Shown piece by piece: positions 1 to 8,500 of a stretch of DNA of 64,000 nt. A model generated the notes under the pieces. The model was not told the origin of the DNA. It did no database searches and was given only the letters and a program-made list of their open reading frames with translations. How positions within the stretch are numbered: position 1 is the first letter of the stretch; each line of letters starts with the position of its first letter. The translations under genes were made by a program, and so were the position numbers. The stretch spans positions 62,001-126,000 of the forward strand of contig NZ_LWBP01000210.1 of the NCBI RefSeq assembly GCF_002078015.1. The letters are read 5' to 3'. Origin of the DNA: Niastella populi (lineage in GTDB: Bacteria; Bacteroidota; Bacteroidia; Chitinophagales; Chitinophagaceae).

Positions 1-1
1 A

Positions 2-244
2 GATTATGAAGTGTATGTGATCACCGACGCCTGCGGTGGAGTAAGCGATGAGGCGCATAGAGTGGCCATTCAAAGAATGATACAGGCCGGTGTGCAACCT
101 ATTACCGCTACACAATATGTTCTTGAACTGCAAAGGGACTGGGCGCGTTCTGAAACATACGCCGCCGTTACCGCGCTGTTCAAAAAATACGGCGGTGCTT
201 ATGGTTTAGGTATTCAGTATGCGCATGATATGCTTAAACACTAA
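2..244 (+). CDS. Isochorismatase-family hydrolase, C-terminal part (5' truncated by window edge)
   Basis: The reading frame is open from base 2, so the gene starts before the window and only about 80 C-terminal residues are seen. The segment ITDACGGVSDEAHRVAIQRM followed by an AGVQPIT stretch and ELQRDWAR is characteristic of the YcaC-like branch of isochorismatase/cysteine hydrolases. In that family the Asp-Lys-Cys catalytic residues lie mostly upstream, outside the window; a Cys in TDACGG is visible here, at the usual TDASGG position. The protein is likely cytoplasmic. The substrate cannot be predicted from this fragment. The family assignment is by recognised motif; function is inference. 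Confidence 0.8.
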   Translation, partial: DYEVYVITDACGGVSDEAHRVAIQRMIQAGVQPITATQYVLELQRDWARSETYAAVTALFKKYGGAYGLGIQYAHDMLKH

Positions 245-321
245 AGCTATTTGTTTAACATTCATGTAAGAGGTTGTAAGGCAGGTTAACATCCTGCTTT
301 TTCATTTTAAACTGTAATAAA

Positions 322-2094
322 ATGAAAGCAAAAAATTGGTTACTTTTTATTCTCTTCTCATCGGTGGTTTCGGCAAATGCACAACAGGCTTCGCTTATCA
401 TTCATAATGGAGCCATCATTACGCTCGATGACAGACATCCTTCAGCCAGTGCGGTTGCTATTGCCGGCGGCCGCATCGTGGCAGTGGGCAGCAACGAAGA
501 AATTTTAAAGTTAAGAACGCCGGCCACCAAACTGGTTGATGCAGGCGGGAAAACCCTGATCCCCGGTTTGTTCGATTCACATTTGCATGTGATACGGGCC
601 GGCAGATTTTATAATGCAGAGCTTCGTTGGGATGGGGTGAAAACCCTGAAGCGGGCCTTGCATATGTTGAAAGAACAGGCGCAACGCACACCAAAAGGGC
701 AATGGGTGCGGGTAACAGGCGGATGGAATGAATACCAGTTTGCAGAAAAGCGATTACCCACCTTGCAGGAAATAAATGAAGCCACAGGCAACACACCCAC
801 ATTCATTTTGTATTTATATTCCCATGCTTATTTGAACAGGGCGGGGCTGCAGGCATTGCACATCGATGAACATACAACTGATCCTGCCGGCGGCCTGATC
901 CAGAAAGATGTAAACGGACAACCCACAGGATTACTGGTAGCAGAACCGAATGCGTTCATCCTGTATTCAACGCTGGCAAAACTGCCAGAGTTGACCAATG
1001 AGGAAAAGATCAATTCAACCCGGTTGTTCATGACCGAGTTGAACCGGCTCGGCGTTACCAGCGTAATGGATGCAGGTGGGGGCTTTCAGAATTTTCCGGA
1101 TGATTATTCAATAACAGACTCACTTTCCAAACTGGGGCAACTGACCGTTCGATTGCCTTATTATCTCTTTGCGCAAAAAGGCGGCACTGAGTTGCAGGAT
1201 TATCAGAAATGGATCTCGATGGTGGATCTCGATCATCAGCCTTCGGAACATTTACCCACCGAATATTTTGTAGAGGGCGGTGGTGAGAACCTGGTAGCCG
1301 CAGGGGCCGACTTTGAAAATTTCAGTAAACCCCGTCCAGAGCTGTCTGCGGCAATGGAAAAACAATTGAAGGATGTTATTTCGTTACTTGTAAAGAACAG
1401 GTGGCCGTTCAGGTTGCATGCAACGTATAACGAATCTATAACCCGGTTTCTGAAGGTGATTGAAGAAGTGAACAAAGAAACGCCCCTGAATAATTTGCCC
1501 TGGCTTTTTGATCATGCTGAAACAGTGTCTGCGGCAAATCTGAAACGCATCAAAGCACTGAATGGCGGCATTGCGATCCAGCACCGTATGGCGTACCAGG
1601 GCGAAAGCTTTGTAACCCGGTATGGCAAAACGGCTGCCCGGCATACACCACCCATTCGCGAGATGTTGTCGCTGGGCATTAAAGTGGGCGCAGGTACCGA
1701 CGGCACCCGCGTTGCCAGCTACAATCCCTGGGTGGCATTGTACTGGCTGATAACCGGCAAAACCATTGGTGGCAACAGCTATGCTGCTGCTGAAAACCAA
1801 CTGGATAGAATAACCGCCCTTAAGTTATTCACCCAGGGCAGCGCAAGTTTGATCAACCTCGATAATGACCGCGGTGCAATAAAAAGAGGTTATATGGCTG
1901 ACCTCGCGATCTTAAGCGATGATTACCTGAAGACGGGTGCAGAGAATATTAAAAATATTCATTCCTTATTGACGGTGCTCGATGGCAAAATTGTATATGG
2001 TGAAGGAGACTATAACCGGTTGGCGCCCGTTCAGCCAAAGCCGGTTCCGGCCTGGTCGCCCGTGAATTATTATGGAGGATATCAATACAAATAA
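322..2094 (+). CDS. Secreted amidohydrolase (YtcJ-like, Amidohydro_3 family)
   Basis: 590 residues with an N-terminal signal peptide (about residues 1-20, ending ANAQ), so it is exported to the periplasm or outer membrane. The metal-binding signature of the amidohydrolase superfamily is clear: LIPGLFDSHLHV gives H87 and H89. It is followed later by RLHATY, LFDHAE and GAGTDGTR, the expected positions of the remaining metal ligands and catalytic Asp. The C-terminus (GYMADLAILSDDYL, then VYGEG) is the usual composite beta-sandwich of YtcJ-type enzymes. Length fits the family. The substrate (an amide, imide or ester bond) is not predictable. It starts 77 bp after the preceding gene and just before a decayed porin gene. 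Confidence 0.88.
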   Translation: MKAKNWLLFILFSSVVSANAQQASLIIHNGAIITLDDRHPSASAVAIAGGRIVAVGSNEEILKLRTPATKLVDAGGKTLIPGLFDSHLHVIRAGRFYNAELRWDGVKTLKRALHMLKEQAQRTPKGQWVRVTGGWNEYQFAEKRLPTLQEINEATGNTPTFILYLYSHAYLNRAGLQALHIDEHTTDPAGGLIQKDVNGQPTGLLVAEPNAFILYSTLAKLPELTNEEKINSTRLFMTELNRLGVTSVMDAGGGFQNFPDDYSITDSLSKLGQLTVRLPYYLFAQKGGTELQDYQKWISMVDLDHQPSEHLPTEYFVEGGGENLVAAGADFENFSKPRPELSAAMEKQLKDVISLLVKNRWPFRLHATYNESITRFLKVIEEVNKETPLNNLPWLFDHAETVSAANLKRIKALNGGIAIQHRMAYQGESFVTRYGKTAARHTPPIREMLSLGIKVGAGTDGTRVASYNPWVALYWLITGKTIGGNSYAAAENQLDRITALKLFTQGSASLINLDNDRGAIKRGYMADLAILSDDYLKTGAENIKNIHSLLTVLDGKIVYGEGDYNRLAPVQPKPVPAWSPVNYYGGYQYK

Positions 2095-2098
2095 ACCT

Positions 2099-2394
2099 GT
2101 GAAGCAGGTATTTTTGGTAATTGGCTTTTGTGTTGGCATAAATGCGGGGCGCAAATTGTCCCTGCATTTAAGCCTTTGCGTTATAACGACGATTTCAGCA
2201 GCTTACGAAACGATACCGGTTTAACCTGGTATGAAAAGGCAAAGTTTAACGCGCTGTCGAAAAATTAGAACGCCTATGTAAGCCTTGGCGGCGAAGTGCG
2301 ATACCGGTATTTCAACCTGAAGAATGAAGACTGGAGCGACAGCCCGGATGATAAAATTTGCGGTTGTATTTTAAGTTTTGAACAACTTGTGTAA
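2099..2394 (+). pseudogene. Remnant of an alginate-export-like outer-membrane porin gene
   Basis: A GTG codon at 2099 opens a signal-peptide-like segment (VKQVFLVIGFCVGINA). One base appears to be missing near 2147-2149. In the next frame the sequence continues as GAQIVPAFKPLRYNDDFSS, then LTWYEKAKFNALSKN, an in-frame TAG at 2266, then NAYVSLGGEVRYRYFNLK and NEDWSDSPDDK. After about 2357 similarity stops. This matches my memory of the N-terminus of Bacteroidota proteins annotated as alginate export family (pattern PLRY-DD--LRND, WY-K-K, SFGGEIR-QYF--KNE-WG). The frameshift, nonsense codon and missing beta-barrel make it non-functional. It is one of several decayed genes in the window. Confidence 0.6.
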
Positions 2395-2419
2395 TTTAGC
2401 TGCCATTAATATCCTTTCT

Positions 2420-3130
2420 ATGAAAACTGCAATAACCGCATTGCTGGTATTTTTTTCCGTTTCCATGGCCGCCGGGCAGGCAATATGTAATAATATCCGG
2501 TTTATCGACAAAACCTCCATCCCCGGTTTCGACAATCCCTACAGTACCTTCAAAAAATACGATAACGCCGGTATTGTTCCCGAAACGGTTAAACAACGCA
2601 TTGAAAAGGTAACCATTGAGGAAACATCGCGGAGCTTCTTTCAAAAGCTGATCGTAAAACAGGTGTTGGTGTGTGATGCCGATGTCAGGAAAAAGATGAC
2701 CGATGCCTCGCGGTTCAAAGATGAGAACGGCAACCAGATCGACTATGTTTATTCATATCTGTATGAGGTGAAACTGAATAACGACATTCCCTTCCTTTTC
2801 AGGGTTGATTATAACAAAAGCGGGGAGTTGATGCGCAAAGTGCAATTGTCATCCCTTAATTGCAAGCGATTGAAAGTGATCAACTGCGACAGGGCCATTC
2901 AAACCGCATTGACCGATAAAACCCAGCCAATCGTTCATGGCATCGATGAAAGTTTCCTCGTGGTAAACCCGCTTAAAAAAACACTGGTGTACCAGATCAC
3001 TTCTGTAATGGACCCCGAAACCAGCATGGTATACATAAAATGGATCGATGCGTACAACGGAAAAGTGCTGGCAAGAAGAAACTATAAAGTGGAAATAGAA
3101 AACCCGAAAGATGTTAGAGTGGGCGGGTAA
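2420..3130 (+). CDS. Secreted protein of unknown function
   Basis: 236 residues from the ATG at 2420, chosen because it directly opens a signal peptide (MKTAITALLVFFSVSMAAGQ); an upstream in-frame ATG at 2378 would bury that signal. The mature protein is a mix of charged and beta-prone segments without a domain I recognise. A segment near the C-terminus (MVYIKWIDAYNGKVLARRNY) resembles the PepSY-like ending in which a converted value ends in DA-NG, but this is weak. It stands alone between the porin remnant and the sigma factor gene, all on the plus strand. It is probably periplasmic. Confidence 0.6.
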   Translation: MKTAITALLVFFSVSMAAGQAICNNIRFIDKTSIPGFDNPYSTFKKYDNAGIVPETVKQRIEKVTIEETSRSFFQKLIVKQVLVCDADVRKKMTDASRFKDENGNQIDYVYSYLYEVKLNNDIPFLFRVDYNKSGELMRKVQLSSLNCKRLKVINCDRAIQTALTDKTQPIVHGIDESFLVVNPLKKTLVYQITSVMDPETSMVYIKWIDAYNGKVLARRNYKVEIENPKDVRVGG

Positions 3131-3256
3131 GATAAATGTTTGGCAGACGGTTTAAATAAAAATTATTTTTATAATTCCTGAAACGCCGTAGATTAGCTCT
3201 CCTTATCGATTGATCGTACACTCTTTTAAACCTGTTAAATAAACACGTAAAACGCC

Positions 3257-3850
3257 TTGTCGCCCGACCCTTCATATACTGAGAATGAATTACTAAGGCT
3301 GATAGCTGAAGGTGACAAAAATGCCTTTACACAGATTTTTAATAATTACCGCAACAAGATCTATTCCATTGCTTACGATCTTACCGGATCAACAGCCGTA
3401 GCAGAGGAAATAGTGCAGGATGTGTTTTTAAAGATCTGGGTAAAAAGAAATTCGCTTAACGAGGTAGAACACTTTCGCGCTTACCTGTTTACCATCACCC
3501 GCAATTATGTATTCACTGCATTGAAACGCATCGCCCGCAAGGAATCGATAGAAGTGAGCGCCATGCAGGAGGCACCCTTGTATTACCACGATACCGAAAA
3601 CAGGGTGCTTAACAACGAATATACCCGCATTTTACAGGCGGCCATCGAACGCCTGCCCGAACAGCAACGGCAGGTGTACAACCTTATAAAGAACGAAGGG
3701 TTGAAAAGAGAAGAAGCCGCTGCCGCACTTCATTTATCACCGGAAACGGTTAAAACCCATTTGGCGCAGGCCATGCGCAGTATCAGAACGTATTGCCTTG
3801 CCCGCCTCGACATTTCCATCGCCCTCATCATTCTCATCCGGAATTATTAA
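3257..3850 (+). CDS. ECF RNA polymerase sigma factor (FecI-like), first copy
   Basis: 197 residues with sigma-70 region 2 (DKNAFTQIFNNYRNKIYSIA through AEEIVQDVFLKIW) and region 4 (ERLPEQQRQVYNLIKNEGLK followed by AALHLSPETVKTHL). This is the size and layout of FecI-type sigma factors of Bacteroidota, which pair with FecR anti-sigma factors and act on SusC/SusD loci. No ATG is available near the N-terminus: a stop lies at 3248, so TTG at 3257 is the best start. The conserved ENELLRLIAEGDKNAF begins shortly after it. The cognate fecR follows 149 bp downstream. A second sigma gene in the window has the same length and also seems to use TTG. Confidence 0.93.
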   Translation: MSPDPSYTENELLRLIAEGDKNAFTQIFNNYRNKIYSIAYDLTGSTAVAEEIVQDVFLKIWVKRNSLNEVEHFRAYLFTITRNYVFTALKRIARKESIEVSAMQEAPLYYHDTENRVLNNEYTRILQAAIERLPEQQRQVYNLIKNEGLKREEAAAALHLSPETVKTHLAQAMRSIRTYCLARLDISIALIILIRNY

Positions 3851-3905
3851 CCGGCTGATATTCACATTAGTTATCTTCTTTCCGAAAATATTTTAAAAAA
3901 AGTTT

Positions 3906-3954
3906 CACCCGAACTCACCCAAACAGTTTCGTGCAGGCGTCTCTATATACGTAG
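3906..3954 (+). promoter_or_regulatory. Candidate ECF-dependent promoter of fecR1
   Basis: CACCC at 3906-3910 and 3916-3920 is followed 23 bp later by TATATACG (3944-3951), 48 bp before the fecR1 start. The second fecR gene has a similar arrangement (ACCCCC, 21 bp, TATATACG). Shared elements upstream of both anti-sigma genes suggest recognition by the neighbouring ECF sigma factors. This is inferred from two instances only. Confidence 0.35.
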
Positions 3955-3999
3955 TGCTTTTGTACAAAACATTCAAAGTTCATAACCCCTGGTATTAGT

Positions 4000-5241
4000 A
4001 TGTCTTCATCATTGGAGTATTTATTGAACAGGTATGCTGATAAAACCTGTACTGTAGAGGAGAAAGAAGAATTAATGCGCCTGCTGCAGGAAAGCGGCAA
4101 TGACGAAGCTGTGCAGCAGTTGATCGATAAAATGCTGGAAGAAAGACCTGAAACACATGTCATGTCCGGGAAGACCGCGCAGGCTGTATTGCAGGCGATC
4201 TTCGAAGCCGAAGAAACACCGGTGGTGAAAATGAAAACAACACCGGTACGCAGGGTATCATTTGGCCGCATCGCTGCCGCCGCTTCAGTATTGTTGTTAT
4301 TGACCGCTGGCGGTTGGTTCCTGTTGAACCGCATGTCAAAAACGCCTGTTACCACAGCCGCTGTAGTGAACGATGTTGCGCCCGGTGGAAACAAAGCCTT
4401 GCTTACACTCGCAAACGGTTCAACCATCGTACTCGAAAATGCAGCCAACGGCGTTGTAGCGCAGGAAGGAAATGCGGAAGTAGTTAAACTGAAAAACGGG
4501 CAGTTGATGTATAAGACAGCCGGCGGCAAACCAGAAGGCACATCAACCGATTTAACATACAATACATTGTCGACCCCCAAGGGCGGTGAGTACAAGATCG
4601 TATTGCCCGATGGCAGCCAGGTGTGGTTGAACGCTGAATCATCGATTACGTATCCCACCGCATTCGATGCCAGGGAAAGAAAAGTGCAGGTAACCGGTGA
4701 AGCCTATTTCGAAGTGGCCAAACTGGTAACGGCAAAAGACAAAAAAAGAGTGCCGTTCCTGGTTGATATAAAGAACAGGAAAACCGGTGGCAATATAGGC
4801 CAGGTGCAGGTATTGGGCACACACTTCAACATCAATGCATACGAGGATGAAAAGCTGGTGAAGACAACCCTGCTCGAAGGCAAAGTGAAGATCAGCCAAT
4901 TGGCCAAAAATGCAAAACAGGAAGTGACCCTTAGTCCCGGTGAACAGGCGCTGCTGGGAACCCACTCGCCCCTCACTACAAACCGCTCGCCCGATATCAA
5001 CCAGGTAATGGCCTGGAGAAACGGGGTGTTCCATTTCGAAAAGGCAGATATACAAACAGTGATGCGCCAGATATCGCGCTGGTACGATGTAGAAGTGGTG
5101 TATAAAAGAGATATTGAACAGGACGACCCTTTGTTCTTTGAAGTAAAACGCAATACCAATCTCTCCGATGTGCTGAAAGTATTGAACCTCGCAGGCGGCG
5201 CAAAATTCAGCATAGAAGATAAAAAAATAATAGTACAGTAA
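4000..5241 (+). CDS. FecR-family anti-sigma factor with DUF4974, first copy
   Basis: 413 residues. A cytoplasmic N-terminal segment (about 1-85) would bind the sigma factor. One membrane helix (about 90-110, IAAAASVLLLLTAGGWFLL) leads to a periplasmic FecR domain (about 185-310, with GSQVWLNAESSITYP and VTGEAYFEV). A C-terminal DUF4974 domain (about 345-413) ends in FSIEDKKIIVQ. In such systems the periplasmic part senses the STN domain of a SusC/FecA-type receptor and releases the sigma factor. It follows the ECF gene. Between the FecR and DUF4974 domains the protein has an insert HSPLTTNRSPD whose DNA keeps a trace of a 7-bp periodicity (4962-4990), shared with the second FecR. Confidence 0.93.
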   Translation: MSSSLEYLLNRYADKTCTVEEKEELMRLLQESGNDEAVQQLIDKMLEERPETHVMSGKTAQAVLQAIFEAEETPVVKMKTTPVRRVSFGRIAAAASVLLLLTAGGWFLLNRMSKTPVTTAAVVNDVAPGGNKALLTLANGSTIVLENAANGVVAQEGNAEVVKLKNGQLMYKTAGGKPEGTSTDLTYNTLSTPKGGEYKIVLPDGSQVWLNAESSITYPTAFDARERKVQVTGEAYFEVAKLVTAKDKKRVPFLVDIKNRKTGGNIGQVQVLGTHFNINAYEDEKLVKTTLLEGKVKISQLAKNAKQEVTLSPGEQALLGTHSPLTTNRSPDINQVMAWRNGVFHFEKADIQTVMRQISRWYDVEVVYKRDIEQDDPLFFEVKRNTNLSDVLKVLNLAGGAKFSIEDKKIIVQ

Positions 5242-5307
5242 ATGTGCCGGTGGCGGGTTGAATCAGAATTCCCGCTGCGTTTAGTGAATACCCGCAATTA
5301 ATTAACA

Positions 5308-5354
5308 ACCTGGTACCCGGTAACTGGTGCCCGGTACCCGGCACCCTGCAACTG
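5308..5354. repeat. Iterated-word array (CCGGTA/ACTGG type)
   Basis: The spacer before the large lyase gene contains repeated variants of GGTACCCGG, GGTAACTGG and GGTGCCCGG over about 47 bp. The remaining spacer (5355-5507) shows no gene or clear terminator. Confidence 0.6.
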
Positions 5355-5507
5355 AATCAGCAACATGTAAACACTTAAACAGATCCTATGAAAAACCTGT
5401 GGTAAACAATAACCAACAATCCCATACCACCTAAACCCTGGCCCGGAAAAAAATATTGAGATCATCCGTAGATCGATTACCCTAATTAAAACAGTTAAAA
5501 TTCGTCC

Positions 5508-8500
5508 ATGAAAAATTTTACTCAAAATATTCCATACTATTCCCTTTGTAGTTGGATGAAGAGGAAAATGGTGATGCACAAACTGGTGCATGGCGTTATG
5601 CTGATGTTGTTGATGATCGTTTTCAATCAAACAACCTATGCGCAGCGCACATTTGCCCACCCCGGTATCAGCCACAAAAAGAGTGACCTAGACCGTATGA
5701 AATATATGGTGCAGGCAGGTAAAGAGCCCTGGAAAACTTCTTTCCGGAACCTCACTCAAAACCCATATGCCAGCTTTAACTATACCGTACAGGGCAACCC
5801 GGGTATTACCCGGTTGGTTGAACCTTCTTCCATAGCTGGTTACAACTACGAAAAATTCAAGTACGATGCATTGGCCGCCTATTACAATGCCATCATGTGG
5901 TATATCACCGGTGATGAACGGCATGCCCAAAAAAGCGTACAGTGTTTCAATGCATGGGTCAACATCACCCATATTGAATCAAACGGTACCATGGCGCTCG
6001 ATGCGGGCCGTGTGATCTGGAAAATGCTGGAAGGCGCCGAGATCATCAAGAGCACCTATACCGGTTGGGCGCAAAACGATATAAACAGGTTCAAGGCAAT
6101 GCTGGTGTATCCCGGTTATTCAACAACCACGGTGCCTGCGGCAGCGATCCAGGCTGAAGATGCTACCTTCTACTGGTATATGTACAATGGCGATGCAGGC
6201 CGCCACGGCAACCAGGGCATCTTTGCCATGCGTGGATTGATGGCCATGGGTATCTTCATGGATAACGAGATCATGTACGACCGGGCGCTTCGTTATATGA
6301 CGGGCCAGCCGCACCGCACAGATGATCTGCCATATCCTTCAGGTCCCCGCTCCGTATCGGCCAACCCCACTGCTACCTACGATTATTACGATGAATATTC
6401 ACTCGGCTCTTCGGTTGGTACAACACCCGATTACGGGTATAATGAACCTATCGCAAATTATATCTGGGAAAATGGTCAATGCCAGGAAGCCAGCAGAGAC
6501 CAGTCGCACACCATAACAGGCGTGGCTATTATCAACACCATGTGTGAAATGGCCTGGAACCAGGGTGACGATTTGTATAGTTTTCTCGACTACCGCGTAT
6601 TGCTGGGTATAGAGTTCGGTATGCGTTACAATGCATCGCTCAACTATAAGTTCCCCGACCAGCAGTCGCCCTGGGAACCTACTGTGGAAAATGGTGAATT
6701 CATTCAACGCAGAGACCGCACCGGCCGCTGGTTCTCAAAGAAAATGAACCCGTACCTCGAGAAAAATTTTGCAACACTTACAAGAGGCACCAACTTCAAG
6801 TTCACCCAATACCCCTTCCATGAAATGGCGCTGGCGCACTACCGCGATCGCGTTGGATTAAATCCCGACAGGTACAAATGGTTGCAACGGGCGTTCGACA
6901 TTTCAACTTCCGAGTCGGGTCTGGAAGGACAGGGTTTCCAGGTTGACTTCCCGGGCTGGGGTGGTTTAGCTTACCGCAGGCCTGCCAATTGTGCCGGAGA
7001 TCCCGTTGAATTTGTAAATGGCAAACCTGTTTATAAAATGCATGTGGTGCCCGGAAAAATTGAAGCGGAGGATTTCGATCATTTCACTACCGGCGGGCAG
7101 GGTAAAGTATATAACGACAAAACCGCCGGCAACAGCGGTGGGCAATACAGGACCGGCGAAGCGGTTGATATTGAAACGTGTTCCGAAGGCGGTTATAATC
7201 TTACCGGTCTCGAGAGCGGCGAGTGGATCAATTATACAGTAGCCGTACCAACGGCAGGTACGTACAAACTGAAAATGCGTTATGCTGCAGCTGCTGCCAA
7301 TGGCGCCATAAGAGTAGAGTTCAATGGCGATGATAAAACCGGTACAGCAGGCATCCCTTATGGCACTGTATTCTCAAATGGCCCGCAAGACTGGCGCGAG
7401 ATCACTATAGGTTCGGCCTTCACCCTGCAGGCCGGCGTACAAAGCATGCGCGTATATATTGCAGGCGCCAGCAATGCTTTCAACATAAACAGGTTCTCAT
7501 TGAGCTATATAGGCGCGCTGGAAACACAAACCATCTCCTTCGGGGTATTGCCAACAAAGAAATTAGGCGATACCGATTTTGAATCAGGTGCAACGGCCAG
7601 CTCAGGTTTGCCGGTTACGCTTACCAGTTCAAACCCCGGGGTGGCTACTATTGTTGATGGAAAAATAAAAGTGGTAGGTTCCGGTGTGGTAACCATTACC
7701 GCTTCACAGGAAGGTAACGATGCCTATGCGGCAGCCGCCAATGTTTCCCAAACGCTCACGGTTACGGGAATTGCAGCTGGTGATTTTGTTTCAACCGGTA
7801 ACATGAACTGGAATGGAGGTACCTGGAACATCTCGGATGGAAATGGCGGGTACAGCGGTACCACCACAACGGCGCCCAATGGTAATACGAACGTTCACAT
7901 TCTCGCGGGGCACACGGTCACGTTGGCATCGACGGCCGGAGTTGCAAAAAACTGCACAGTATATGATGGAGGCACCCTGTTACAACAGGTTGCCCTTTCT
8001 GTTTCAGGCCTATATGTGATCGATGGTACGCACACCATGTCAGGTACCCTCACCGTTAATGATTTTTCAATAACCAGTACCGGTGTACTGGCTTCTACAA
8101 CGGCCCCTGCCGGCAGCGTGTACAGCCTTATCACCAATAAAGCCACTACGCTTTCTATCAATGGCCGTCTTGGCGCGCCGGCAGGTTCTGCGGTTACTGC
8201 CATTGGCTCAGGCATTCGCATATTTGTAAGCGGTACAGGTACAACCACCTTTACCGGCAGCGGTGTCATGAACATTGCCCGTTTCTCACCAAACTCTTCA
8301 CAAAGCTCAAACCAGACTTTCATTATCGATATCGATATGGAAGTTCGTAACTACGCAGGTTCAATGGTGAGCAGCCTCACCCTGCAGAACGGCAACAATG
8401 GAAGCGGCGCCAAAACCCTTACCATCAATGCCGGAAAAACAGTAACCATCAACGGTAACAACAGTCAGGGTTCATTCCATGGCCAGTATGGAACAGGGTA

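Noticed and set aside
3915-4658. Minus-strand frame of 247 codons opposite fecR1
   Set aside because: Antisense to a well supported FecR gene; similar shadows occur opposite fecR2.
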